Assembly: GCA_963971535.1 (NCBI GenBank)
Contig: OZ020588.1
Location: 122,614,887-122,678,886, forward strand
Length of the DNA: 64,000 nt
Direction of reading: 5' to 3'
Origin: Notolepis coatsorum
Taxonomy: Eukaryota; Chordata; Actinopteri; Aulopiformes; Paralepididae
Positions within the stretch are counted from its first letter, which is position 1. Each line of letters begins with the position of its first letter. The translations under genes were made by a program, and so were the position numbers. The notes under the pieces are model-generated. The model did not search any database. It was not told the DNA's origin and saw nothing but the letters and a program-made list of their open reading frames with translations. Of this stretch, positions 1 through 9,951 are shown piece after piece.

Positions 1-68
1 GGTGTAAAATAAGAACACATAGTACATATTTGTTAAAGTGTCTATACACTGTGTCAAAACAGTGATGA

Positions 69-961
69 TGTTAGGGTTTGTAACCGACCCCAAGCGCAAC
101 GGCACAGATAGAGTTGTTTCAGAGTTAGCCAAAAACAAGGGCGTGTTTATTCACAGAGTCACACGATTGAATTAGGTGGAGAACAGAACAAACGGGGAAT
201 CTGGCATGTGAAGAATGTTTGCGGCTCTGCAGATTCTCCCAGAAGGTGATGGTGAGGAATTTGCCTGTGACATCTGAGCCGCTCTGCAGATCCCCCCAGC
301 ATACACTCCAGGTGGAAGCGGAGAGAGAGAGAGAAATCCCAGTTAGCTCAGCGCACAATAGAAACAGAGAGGTGACTGATCCAAACAATATATCCAAGTG
401 ACTTGATCTTCGGTGTGATACACACAGTTAGCAGTGTCCAGAGAAAAAACAATACGGTAATCCAAGGTGTAAATCCAACAACAAAAAATAGTTGAGAACA
501 GTATAACAAAAACGGGATCTCTTCGGTGTTTCACAAACACACAAAAACGATTGATCCAAAAGAGACTGTTTCCAAAAACTCACCAGAGCGCAACGCGTAA
601 AGCGGGCAGATAAACGAGGCGTAGCTTCGTACGGGGAATCAGGTTCTCCAACAGGGATACTTCACGAGAGTCCTGGGGAGCAACAGACAGCGACGGGAAA
701 GAAAGGCAGATGCAGGGAATATTCAAAACGATCCAACATCGATATTAGGGAGATCAGGGTATTTAAAGCCACGGGGCGCTAAATGACAAGCTGTGACAGC
801 TGCGGGATGAAATTGATCATTGCTCCAGAAGCGTGTGGTGGGGAGAGCACCAATCAACACGGCATCTTACAGGAAAGAAGCGTGAGACGCTTAATGCAAT
901 TAATTAACAAAATACCTTAAAGGAACGGAGCGAGTGGGTGGGGAGCGGACAAAACCTCACA
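69..961 (-). repeat. 3' LTR of the Ty3/Gypsy element
   Basis: This 893-bp copy is the downstream LTR in element orientation. It is nearly identical to 6678-7570, begins TGTTAGGG on the plus strand and ends CCTCACA next to the polypurine tract. The TATA-like motif and the self-priming 10-mer (728-737) are present at the equivalent positions. Confidence 0.96.
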
Positions 962-2048
962 GTACCCCCCCCTCCACGGGAGCCACCCGGCGACCAGGCC
1001 GACCCGGCTCGCCCGGATGGGCACGATGGAAGTCGGTGATCAGGCCGGGATCCACGATGAGCTGGCGGGAGACCCAGCTCCGTTCCTCCGGGCCGTACCC
1101 CTCCCAGTCCACCAGGTACTGGAACCCCCGACCCCGCCGTCGAACGCCCATCAACCGGTGGACCTGCCACTGGGGGTGACCGTCCACCATCTTGGGAGGA
1201 GGTGGATCCGGAGCAGGAGGCATCAGGGGACTGAGAGAGACAGGCTTAACCCGGGACACATGGAAAACGGGGTGAATGTGCATGGACGCAGGAAGCTTAA
1301 GACGCACCGCCGCCGGACTGAGTACCTTCAGAACCTCGAAAGGTCCAACGAACCGGGGGTTAAGTTTCTTGGCCGAGGACCGAAGTGGGAGGTTCCTCGC
1401 GGAAAGCCACACCCTCTGCCCAGGGTGGTACGTCGGCGCAGGAAACCGGCGCCGGTCAGCCCCACAACAGGCGCGCTCTGATGACCGGAGCAGCGCGGTC
1501 CTGACGATCTCCCAGACCCGACGGCACCGGTCAAGGTGGTCCTGCACGGAGGGAACTGCCACCTCCGTCTCCTGTGCAGGGAAAAGAGGGGGTTGGTAGC
1601 CCAGGGATACCTCAAAGGGTGAGAGGCCGGTGGCGGAACTGACCATGGAGTTGATGGAGTACTCGACCCAGGGAAGGAAACGGCTCCAAGAAGCTGGTCT
1701 CTCGGCAGCCACACACCGAAGAGCAGACTCCACGCTCTGGTTCATCCTCTCCGTTTGTCCGTTAGTCTGGGGATGATAACCAGAGGAAAGACTGACCGTT
1801 GCCCCCAATCCCTTGCAAAAAGCCCGCCATACCTGGGAAGTGAACTGGGGCCCCCGGTCCGAGACGACGTCCTGGGGAAAACCATGGAGGCGAAACACGT
1901 GGTGTGTCAGGAGGTCCGCCGTCTCGGCCGCCGAGGGAAGTTTGGGAAGGGCCACGAGGTGAACCCCCTTGCTGAACCGATCCACCACGGTCAGAAGGCA
2001 CGTGTTCCCCTGGGAGGAGGGAAGACCCGTGACGAAGTCCAGCGCCAC
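957..2048 (-). pseudogene. Ty3/Gypsy pol: integrase core and C-terminal chromodomain
   Basis: This 363-codon open segment holds the integrase catalytic core. The acidic triad is visible as LDFVTGLP (residue 4), VVSDRGPQF (Asp64) and GQTERMNQ (Glu100); 35 residues separate the second Asp from the Glu, the D,D-35-E spacing. [10 protein letters not shown] segment (residues about 240-255) is the SH3-like C-terminal fold of Ty3 integrases. Residues about 297-345 form a chromodomain with [16 protein letters not shown], which in chromoviruses directs integration to particular chromatin. The segment ends at a stop inside the LTR boundary, as is common in these elements. It is out of frame with the RNase H segment upstream, so the polyprotein is broken near 2050. 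Confidence 0.95.
962..977 (-). promoter_or_regulatory. Polypurine tract of the Ty3/Gypsy element
   Basis: On the minus strand the bases immediately before the 3' LTR read GTGGAGGGGGGGGTAC. A purine-rich run at this position is the usual primer for plus-strand DNA synthesis in LTR retrotransposons. Position and composition fit; activity is inferred. Confidence 0.75.
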
Positions 2049-2883
2049 ACCAAGGACGGCTCGGAATGGGAAGCGGCTGTAATAGCCCGGAGGGTGCCTG
2101 GTGGGAGGCCTTGCTGCGGGCGCAGACTGCGCAGGCCAGTACGAACTCCTTGACGTCGTTCCTCATGGTGGGCCACCAGAATCGACGAGCCAGGAAGGAG
2201 AACGTGCGATGACCGCCCGGGTGGCAGGCGAACCGGCTGGTATGGCCCCACTGGAGGACCCGGGACCGGACCGAGTCGGGGACGAAGAGACGATGAACCA
2301 GTACATTGCCTGGAGCGCGATGGAAGCGTAGGGCACGCCTTACCACCCCCTCGATGCCCAAGGTGACTACTCCTACCACCCTGGCCTCTGGGAGGATGGG
2401 AGTCGGGTCCTCAGTGGTTGGAGCCCCCTTGGAGTGTAACCGGGACAGGGAGTCGGCCTTCGTGTTGCGGGAACCAGGGCGAAACGTCAGCGAGAAGTCG
2501 AAACGACTGAGGAAGCTGGCCCATCTAGCCTGCCGGCCATTGAGGCGCTTGGAAGCACGGATGTACGTCAGGTTCTTGTGGTCCGTCCAAATGGTAAACG
2601 GCTCCTCGGCCCCCTCTAGCCAATGACGCCACTCCTCCAAGGCAGCCACAACCGCCAGCAGCTCCCGATTGCCGATGTCATAGTTCCTCTCGGCAGGGAG
2701 GAACCGACGCGAGTAGAAGGCGCACGGATGTACCTTCTGGTCAGTTGCCGACCGCTGGGATAAGATTGCTCCCAGTCCAGTATCCGAGGCGTTCACCTCA
2801 ACGATGAACTGTCTCTTGGGGTCTGGATGGAGCAAGATCGGGCGGAAGTGAACCTCTTCTTGAGGGAGCGGAACGCAGCACAC
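2049..2883 (-). pseudogene. Ty3/Gypsy pol: RNase H and integrase zinc-binding domain
   Basis: The frame starting at 2883 shows an RNase H-like domain: [16 protein letters not shown], then [18 protein letters not shown], then [13 protein letters not shown], the acidic motifs of Ty3-type RNase H. It is followed by DSLSRL and an integrase HHCC zinc finger ([13 protein letters not shown], then CAVCARSK). The frame differs from the RT frame upstream (change near 2845, in the link between RT and RNase H) and from the integrase core downstream (change near 2050). Either break would prevent a full polyprotein. Confidence 0.93.
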
Positions 2884-3750
2884 GCCGCTGGGGACCAGTC
2901 GAACGGCAGGGCGGGAGAGGTCAGTCTGGTAAGCGGTTCCGCCACTTGACTGTAGTTCCGGATGAACCTTCGGTAGAAGTTGGCGAACCCGAGGAAGCTC
3001 TGTAACTCCTTCCGAGAGGTGGGTTCAGGCCATTCCTCCACGGCCTGGATCTTGCGAGGATCAGCTCGGGTCAAGCCCTTCTCCACGATGAAGCCCAGGT
3101 AATCGACGGAGTCGGAGTGGAATCGGCACTTCTCCGCCTTGACGAAGAGCCGATTGTGGAGGAGGCGCTCCAGCACACGGCGGACATGCTGGATGTGTTC
3201 CTCGAGGGTCTTGGAGAAGATGAGGATGTCGTCTAGGTATACTACCACAAACTCCTCCAGCATGTCACGAAGGACGTCGTTCATGAGCGCCTGGAATACC
3301 GCCGGAGCGTTGGTGAGGCCGAACGGCATTACCAGGTACTCGTAGTGGCCCCTGGGAGTCTTGAAGGCGGTCTTCCATTCATCGCCCTAACGGATACGGA
3401 CTAGATGGTAGGCACTCCGGAGGTCCAGCTTGGTAAAGACGGTAGCCTGGGTGAGAGGCTCGAAAGTGGAGTTCATGAGAGGTAGAGGATACTTGTTCTT
3501 AATGGTGATCTCGTTGAGCTGGCGATAGTTGATGCAGGGTCGAAGGTCCCCGTCCTTCTTCCCAACAAAGAAGAAACCGGCCGCCACAGGAGAGGAGGAA
3601 GGCCGAATGAGTCCTGCTTCCAAGGACTCAGAGATGTATTGATCCATCGCCGCCTTCTCCGGGACGGTCAGACTGTAGAGGCGGCTGCCGGGAAGGGGAG
3701 CCCCTGAGCGGAGGTCGATGGCACAGTCGTAAGGCCGGTGAGGCGGAAGG
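2843..3750 (-). pseudogene. Ty3/Gypsy pol: reverse transcriptase domain
   Basis: Conserved RT blocks are visible in order: [35 protein letters not shown] (first catalytic Asp), [17 protein letters not shown], and [12 protein letters not shown] with the YLDD box at 3239-3228. An in-frame TAG at 3389-3387 falls just after the first catalytic Asp and truncates the protein. At 3743-3750 the reading frame meets the hAT insertion. Insert plus duplicated target is 1281 bp, a multiple of three, so the sequences on both sides of the hAT remain in the same frame, consistent with a simple insertion into an open pol. Confidence 0.95.
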
Positions 3751-5023
3751 CAGGGCTGTACGTTAACTTTTTTTGCACATAGCACTGGTGCTACAGAGGT
3801 TGATAGTTTTGTAGCACAGGCCAAAATCTTGTAGCACAAGTATAAAACATGTTATATTTGTAACAGTCACAAATGTGCCTATTGTATTTGTGTTATTTAG
3901 TTGCAGTGCCATGTTTGGCTGTCATTTAGTATATCGCCATGTGTTATTATTACTATAATAGTAATACTCTCATATGCTATTTTCAATTAATATCATAAAC
4001 AACATAAGGAATATTAGCATAATTTTGAGTGGACTGAAGGAATGAGTCAGCGTTAATAGTTTTAAATGCAAATAATTTATTGAAACATAGAAGTGGGGTC
4101 GGTTGGGACACACACACACAATGGGGGGACCCTGATGTAAACAAGACAAACGTCTTTCTCTGGTCTGCATCCCCTTAACAATTGTGTGTATTGAGCCGTA
4201 CTGTACTGTACCCATTCTGCAATCTGTTAAATAAAGTTTACATTCATTCATTCACACACACTGTTTCAACTCACCACCCCTGCATCATATTGTAGTCTAG
4301 TCTGTCTTCAAACTTCCACTCCTCTCGAAATTTTTTATATTTGAATATCAACATTATCTGTCCATCCTCAGTTTACTATAATATACTCCTGTCCTGAGTC
4401 CTGACTAGTGACTTCATCGTCTTTCCAAACGCACGCACGCACACACACACACACACACACAGGGAAGGGGAGAGAGTGCCCCCCCATTTCCCTTTCCACA
4501 CTGTGTCTGCTGGCTCTGCCTGTGATCAGGATTAGCTTGTTAGCTTGCTAACGTTGTAGTGATTGTAATGGTACATAAACGTTAATTTCGGGCGATGTGC
4601 GCATAAAGGAATGGCGACGGTGCAAAGCATGTAGATGCATTTGACCCGTTGCGAGAAAAAAAAAACACCACGGACTTATTTCGGGACGTGTAGGCGCACT
4701 GCTGTGTTACGCAGCAGCAGTGCGCACCAACACGCTGCTCTGCTTGCAAGCACGGATAGGGCGGATATGACTCGTCGAGTTGTCACGGAGTTTTTTCAAA
4801 ATAAGAGTATCATATGCACCTGAATGTTGCTAGCTGTCGAGCCTAGTTATTATAGCTGGAGCTGCGCGTGGGCAGAAATGAGACCCGCTACAGGATTTTC
4901 AAAATAAGAGTATCTATATGAACCGAATCCCTATCGCACCAGTGCTAGTGAAGTAAATCCATTCATCGCACAGACCGCTGTTGCTGTAGCACGTGCGAGA
5001 TATATCTCGCACTGTACCGGCCT
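3751..5023. mobile_element. Non-autonomous hAT element inserted in pol
   Basis: The 1273-bp insert is flanked by a perfect 8-bp duplication GCGGAAGG (3743-3750 and 5024-5031), the hAT signature. The left end reads CAGGGCTGTACG; the right end, reverse-complemented and including the ambiguous shared base, reads CAGGCCGGTAC, a short imperfect terminal inverted repeat. No transposase is present. Contents are a LINE tail, short CA runs and AT-rich sequence. The left end resembles sequence near 31393 (GGCTGTACGCTAAGCTTTTT), suggesting a second family member there. Confidence 0.85.
4121..4256 (+). mobile_element. 5'-truncated LINE 3' tail
   Basis: About 130 bp closely match the 3' end of the LINE at 29848-29965: both contain CCCTGATGTAAACAAGAC and end after CATTCTGCAATCTGTTAA in short ATTC- or AATTC-type tails. 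The flanking CACACACA runs may be a target duplication. It lies inside the hAT that lies inside the Ty3 element, giving three nesting levels. Confidence 0.75.
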
Positions 5024-5582
5024 GCGGAAGGGCCTGAGCCCTGGACTTACTGAAAACCTCCATGAGGTCGTGGTACTCGGGGGGTATGGTCGAGAGGTCC
5101 GGAGGCGGCTCACCAACGGATCTCCGGGGCGGGGGACAGGACGCCGCCTGAAGACACTGGGCATGACAGGAGGAGCTCCAGCCCTTGATGGTACCGGAGG
5201 ACCAGGCGATGTGGGGCTCGTGCAGCGTGAGCCAGGGCCGGCCCAGGACTACTGGGACAAGAGGGGATCTGGTGATAAGGAACTGGAGTCTCTCAACGTG
5301 GTTACCAGCAATGGTGAGCAGGACAGGGCAGGTGCGTTGAGTGATGTCAGCCAGGCGGTGTTGGTCCAATGCGAATACCTCCAATGGCCTCACTAGGTCC
5401 TCAAGTGGAATGTTGGCCCGGGTAGCAAACTCGAAGTCTAGGAAACTCTCGTCTGCCCCCGAGTCAATGAGTGCCTCCACCGTGGCCCGTTGGTCCGCCC
5501 AGGCCAGGGTGATGCTCATCAGATGGCCAGGTGGTGCACGGCTCTGGGAACGAGAAAAACGGCTCACCAGGATCTCCCGGGG
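5024..5582 (-). pseudogene. Ty3/Gypsy pol: aspartic protease
   Basis: The minus-strand frame holds a retropepsin-like protease. The active-site motif ALIDSGADESFLD lies at about 5471-5433, followed by a flap-like region and a VVLGRPWLTLHEP motif typical of Ty3/Gypsy proteases before RT. The start of this pol frame overlaps the end of gag: gag stops with TGA at 5566-5564 and the protease frame lies -1 relative to it, so pol was probably expressed by a -1 frameshift. No classic slippery heptamer was found by eye. The segment runs into the hAT insertion at 5023. Confidence 0.93.
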
Positions 5583-6664
5583 TCCCGGCGAGCCTGGTCT
5601 TTTGGCCGGGTGGGGCAGTTAGCGATACGGTGTCCCTCCCGACCGCAGTAGAGGCAAAGGCCGGACCTGAACCTCGCCTCCCGTTCAGCTTGGCTCAGAT
5701 GAGAACGTCCCAGCTGCATGGGTTCCTCCTCGGGTACCGAACGGGAGGGAAAAAAACCACCAGTCGTGTTGGGAGCAGGGCGACCAGCAGTACCGTCACA
5801 AGTACGGGGGGTCCGGAGTACCTCTGGAGGTCCCTGTCGGGCTCTCTCACGTCTTCTCTCCTGGAGGCGTCCGTCGATGCGAATGGCGAGGCTGAACAGG
5901 TCCTCGAGGGACTAAGGTTCCTCACGGGTCGCGAGCTGGTCCCTGACTGCGTCGTTGAGCCCCCTCATGAAGGTAAGACGGAGTGCTTGGTCGTTCCAAC
6001 CGCTCTCCGTAGCCGCCAGTCTGAACTCCAGCACGTAGTCGGTAACCCCGCCGCTGTCCTGCCGGAAGGTACCCAACCGGGCTCCAGGGTCCAGACCACG
6101 GGCTGGATGGTGGAAAACCCTGCGGAGCTCCGCCACAAAGTCTGGGTAGGAGAAACAGAAGTCTGCCTCCATTGCCCAGGAGGCAGTGACCCACTGGGCT
6201 GCCCGGCCTGAGAGCAAGTTAGTCATGTAGGCCACTTGGGCTCCCCTTGAAGTGAAACGACTGGGTTGATGACGAAAAACCAACTCACATTGCATGATGA
6301 ATGTGGCACAATCCTCGAAGTTACCGTCGAACAGCCGTGGTTCGGAGAGACGGGGCTCCCGAGGTGCGGGATCGGGAGGCGCGGGGCCTGCCAGGGCTGC
6401 GGGTGATGCTCCGGCCAAGGCTCCTGAAGGAAGTGGGGTTACAAGCAAGGTGTTAACGGTGTCACTCAGCGTGTGTAAGTGGAGGAGAATACTTGACTGC
6501 TGGCTAGCCAGAGCGCCCAGGGACCCCTGAATAGGCAGGACCTGCTCTCGGAGTTCCTGTACAGCAGCCGCAGCCCTGTCTAGCTGTTGGCTGTGTTCCT
6601 TGGTTAACTCTATCTGGACTGCCAATGCTGTTCTGACTCTCTCTGTGTCGGCTGGGGTCGTCAT
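5564..6664 (-). pseudogene. Ty3/Gypsy gag (capsid and CCHC nucleocapsid) with one internal stop
   Basis: The frame opens with ATG at 6664-6662, only two bases past the predicted primer-binding site, and spans 366 codons to TGA at 5566-5564. The middle region contains RLFDGNFEDCATFIMQCELV, typical of the retrotransposon gag domain of Tf1/sushi elements (the family behind mammalian PEG10 and RTL genes). Residues 337-350 form a perfect zinc knuckle, [14 protein letters not shown] (5656-5615). An in-frame TAG at 5914-5912 ends the protein after residue 250 and removes the knuckle. The same frame continues open on both sides of the stop, so it looks like a simple point lesion. Confidence 0.95.
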
Positions 6665-6665
6665 G

Positions 6666-6675
6666 GTTGGATCGT
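6666..6675 (-). promoter_or_regulatory. Predicted self-priming primer-binding site
   Basis: On the minus strand the 10 bases ACGATCCAAC start two bases after the 5' LTR. They do not begin with TGG, so they do not match the 3' CCA end of a tRNA. They are exactly complementary to GTTGGATCGT at 7346-7337 in the 5' LTR, the position where transcription should begin (30 bases below a TATA-like box). Tf1 of fission yeast primes reverse transcription by folding the first bases of its own RNA back onto this site, and vertebrate sushi elements have been proposed to do the same. Confidence 0.8.
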
Positions 6676-6754
6676 AATGTTAGGGTTTGTAACCGACCCC
6701 AAGCGCAACGGCACAGAGAGAGTTGTTTCAGAGTTAGCCAAAAACAAGGGCATG

Positions 6755-6760
6755 TTTATT
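6755..6760 (-). promoter_or_regulatory. LTR polyadenylation signal AATAAA
   Basis: The minus strand reads AATAAA at 6760-6755, about 77 bases before the LTR end, where an LTR poly(A) signal is expected. The same motif is present in the other LTR near 146-151. Confidence 0.5.
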
Positions 6761-7336
6761 CACAGTGTCACAAGATTGAATTAGGTGGAGAACAGAACAA
6801 ACGGGGAATCTGGCATGTGAAGAATGTTTGCGGCTCTGCAGATTCTCCCAGAAGGTGATGGTGAGGAATTTGCCTGTGACGTCTGAGCCGCTCTGCAGAT
6901 CCCACCAGCATACACTCCAGGTGGAAGCGGAGAGAGAGAGAGAAATCCCAGTTAGCTCAGCGCACAATAGAAACAGAGAGGTGACTGATCCAAACAATAT
7001 ATCCAAGTGACTTGATCTTCGGTGTGATACACACAGTTAGCAGTGTCCAGAGAAAAAACAATACGGTAATCCAATGTGTAAATCCAACAACAAAAAATAG
7101 GTGAGAACAGTATAACAAAAACGGGATCTCTTCGGTGTTTCACAAACACACAAAAACAATTGATCCAAAAGAGACTGTTTCCAAAAACTCACCAGAGCGC
7201 AACGCGTAAAGCGGGCAGATAAACGAGGCGTAGCTTCGTACGGGGAATCAGGTTCTCCAACAGGGATACTTCACAAGAGTCCTGGGGAGCAACAGACAGC
7301 GACGGGAAAGAAAGGCAGATGCAGGGAATATTCAAA

Positions 7337-7376
7337 ACGATCCAACATCGATATTAGGGAGATCAGGGTATTTAAA
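7337..7376 (-). promoter_or_regulatory. LTR core promoter: TATA-like box and predicted transcription start
   Basis: The minus strand reads TTTAAATA at 7376-7369. Thirty bases downstream (7346) begins GTTGGATCGT, the 10-mer complementary to the primer-binding site. A TATA-to-start distance of about 30 is standard for RNA polymerase II, so box and self-priming sequence support each other. The start itself is predicted, not seen. Confidence 0.65.
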
Positions 7377-7577
7377 GCCACGGGGCACTAAATGACAAGC
7401 TGTGACAGCTGCGGGATGAAATTGATCATTGCTCCAGAAGCGTGTGGTGGGGAGAGCACCAATCAACACGGCATCTTACAGGAAAGAAGCGTGAGACGCG
7501 GAATGCAATTAATTAACAAAATACCTTAAAGGAACGGAGCGAGTGGGTGGGGAGCGGACAAAACCTCACAGATGATA

Positions 7578-8042
7578 GGGGTGGTCGGGTGGCGTAGCGG
7601 AGATTGCGCTCGTCACCAATGCAAGAGGCTGCGGTCTCGACTCCCGGAGTCAGCATTGCCCTGCGGCTTGGGCCGGTCGTCATACTAACTCGTTTGGCTG
7701 AGTTAGGGGGAGGGAAGTCGTGGGTGGTAATCTGGCGTTGTGGACAGGTCAGGTCTGGGCGCCTGCTCAGCGAAAGGCAGGAAATGGTGAAGGCAGCGTG
7801 ACCTCCCACGCGTTATGCTTCACCAATGAGAGTCCTCGCTGCCAGGTGAGAAGAGAGCCACTGGCTGTCTCCACATGTGTCGGAGGAAGCATGTGGTGGA
7901 CTTCAGGGTTCCCTTGTACCGACCAGTAGGAGGAACATGCGCACAACAACCAGGTAGGGGAGGGGGGGAATTGGCATAACGACTAAATTGGGATGGGGAG
8001 AAAAATAGAAAATCAGGCAAAGAAATTAAATAAATAAAATAA
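7578..8042 (+). mobile_element. tRNA-derived SINE, target duplication split by the Ty3 insertion
   Basis: The head contains a perfect RNA polymerase III A box, TGGCGTAGCGG (7590-7600), and a 9/11 B box, GTCTCGACTCC (7634-7644). A tRNA-unrelated body follows, ending in an A-rich AAATAAATAAAATAAA-type tail. The right flank is AAAACAGTGATGATA (8043-8057). The same 15 bases flank the left side if the Ty3 element is removed: 56-68 joined to 7576-7577. So the SINE came first and the retroelement entered its left target duplication. Confidence 0.85.
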
Positions 8043-8057
8043 AAAACAGTGATGATA

Positions 8058-9190
8058 ACAGACAAAGGTAATACCTTTAATGATATGCCATTGTGAGTTC
8101 TCCTCTAATGCCAGCAATCATTTGATAAGAGGATCTGATTTTTCAAATGGTGTTTTTACCGGGTAGTGTAGGGATGATGGGAGGGTTTCCTCTCTGTATG
8201 GGAGGAGATATTATATGCAGGCCGTTTCCATGCTGTCAGCATCTCTGTTTACAGTTGAAGATTGACAGCTTCAGAACTCGCCTTTGGAATGACTGCTGCT
8301 TTGCATGCTGACACCTCAGCGAATAGGGTCACATGTCTCTCTCTCTCTGATGTCAAATGAAACCTCTCTACATTTCCCTGTCTCCCCCTATCCCTCTCTC
8401 TCTCTGTTAAATGAAGCATTTCTCTTTCCTCTCGCTCTCCCTCATTATTATGTCAAATTCCTCTCTCCTTCCCTCTTTCTCTCTAGATGTCAAATTAATC
8501 TTTTTCTTATCCCCTTTCACACACTCTCATTCTCTTCATCTGTTCACGCTGTTGCATCGCAAATAATCTTCATCTCAAGCCAAACCCAAGGGCAGTATCG
8601 TAGAGCACCCCCTCCCTCCCTGCTATCCACCCGCCACTGCAGTACACATCCCTCTGAAGCTGTGAAGCTCTCTATACACATCTCATCTACTTCGATACGC
8701 AGCAGGGTGTCCAATGTGGGTATTGCCCACGCGACCCTACGCAATATTTTGTGTATGCAAAAACGGTTTGGTATATATTAAATCATATTAAAGCAGTACG
8801 TCTATATTAAGTTCATCCAGTTGGTCTATTCTCAAGGGTTTATCAATCTCTGGGACTAGACAGGCTCTATATGATGAGGCTGTGTGCATGAAAGTCTGCC
8901 TCAAACATAGTTAGGCTCCTCAAACAGACTTTCATGTTTTCAAAGATTTTAGTTTGACTGTAGTAGTATGCAGTGTGCGAACCATAGCATGGTCTTTGGG
9001 TGAGCCAAATAATGGGGGGGGGGGGGGGGGGGTGCGCGGCGCGCCTCTCAGGGAGGAGTCAGACTGTTGGAGGATACTGTGATCGCAGACGTTAATGTAG
9101 CCTGTAGCCTGTAGACCTTGTGTATGTATGTATGTGACAAATAAACCTCTTGAATCCTGTCACATATTCAATCAGTTTCAGTAACTACAG
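8058..9190. other. Non-coding stretch: pyrimidine-rich tract and poly(G)
   Basis: No gene is seen. 8337-8530 is an imperfect CT-rich tract. A run of about 19 G at 9014-9032 precedes GC-rich sequence. 9115-9160 has TATG repeats and an AATAAA. Short open frames here are composition artefacts. Confidence 0.6.
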
Positions 9191-9210
9191 AACACATAAT
9201 ACTAGACAAC

Positions 9211-9531
9211 TCACTTGTTGAGGTCCGGCCGTCTGGACGGTCTGGGCTTCCACAGCACATTCCATGATAAAAAAAAAAGTATCCATTTAATTAGATGATA
9301 GATCATCATCCAACACTGTCTACAGTATCCTATCCTGTGTTCTGATACGACCGCAGGCGCCGGCACGGTCACCGGGCGTTGTAATACTAATAATAGTCTC
9401 CACCGGAGCAGCACCAGCAGCAGGTGTAATTGTAACGGCGTCGCCTGTGATCCCGCCTCCTGCTGCTCTGTCAGCTTCACTGTCTTCGTGAAACCAAAAT
9501 TGGTTAGGCTTACTTGTTTTCGTTTAGACAT
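9211..9531 (-). pseudogene. Possible N-terminal fragment of a hAT-type transposase
   Basis: The frame from 9531 begins MSKRKQVSLTNFGFTKTV, which resembles the extreme N-terminus of fish hAT/zinc-finger-type transposases (Lys/Arg start followed by a FGFTK motif). After about 28 codons the translation turns into Leu-rich low-complexity sequence, probably not coding. No conserved transposase domain is visible. About 400 bp to the right, GTGGATCGCACCCTGG at 9934-9949 looks like a hAT terminus. Identification is tentative. Confidence 0.25.
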
Positions 9532-9951
9532 TATGCATTCCTGAGTGACCTTATTTACTGGCTGTCAAAACGATCACTGTGTCAACAAGTCACAGCACAG
9601 GTTACAAAGTGGGTCAAGTTTGATTTGTGCCGTGCGTGCGTGCAGGCTGCAGCGCCGCCGCGCTCCGAATGGTAATTGCAAGAATAGCATGCATGTTGCC
9701 ATATTACGTGTGAAGTAGTGCGCAAATCATTAATCATACATCCAAAATAGCATACGTTTATTATTATACACGATGATGATACAGAAAATTACAGAAAAAT
9801 GAGAAATGCATGGCAAAAGTAGCATTTATTTTCAGTAATTTAGAGACCCCCAGGGGAGCTTTAGAGACCCCCAAGGGAGCTGATGTCTGATCTAGGGGAG
9901 CTATAGCGGACCGAGCTCCCCCCGTGGATCGCACCCTGGTAGTACGAGCAG

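Larger units (their letters stand above)
6678..7570 (-). repeat. 5' LTR of the Ty3/Gypsy element
   Basis: This 893-bp copy is the promoter LTR in element orientation (read from 7570 down to 6678). It carries a TATA-like box, the predicted RNA start near 7346 and a polyadenylation signal near its 3' end. Confidence 0.96.
64..7575 (-). mobile_element. Ty3/Gypsy chromovirus retrotransposon, full length with two LTRs and 5-bp target duplication
   Basis: The element runs from LTR to LTR (69-7570) and reads on the minus strand. It is flanked by a perfect 5-bp duplication GATGA (64-68 and 7571-7575). Both LTRs are 893 bp, start TG and end CA, and differ at about a dozen positions by eye (roughly 1.5%), so insertion is recent. 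Order on the minus strand is 5' LTR, gag with a CCHC knuckle, aspartic protease, reverse transcriptase, RNase H, HHCC integrase, chromodomain, polypurine tract, 3' LTR. A C-terminal chromodomain and this domain order define the chromovirus branch; vertebrate members belong to the Tf1/sushi group. The copy is dead: stops interrupt gag and RT, frame changes occur near 2845 and 2050, and a hAT element splits pol at 3751-5023. Confidence 0.96.

Noticed and set aside
1017..2626. Plus-strand open frames across the Ty3 pol region (also 5070-6211)
   Set aside because: They are antisense shadows of the GC-rich pol and gag genes.
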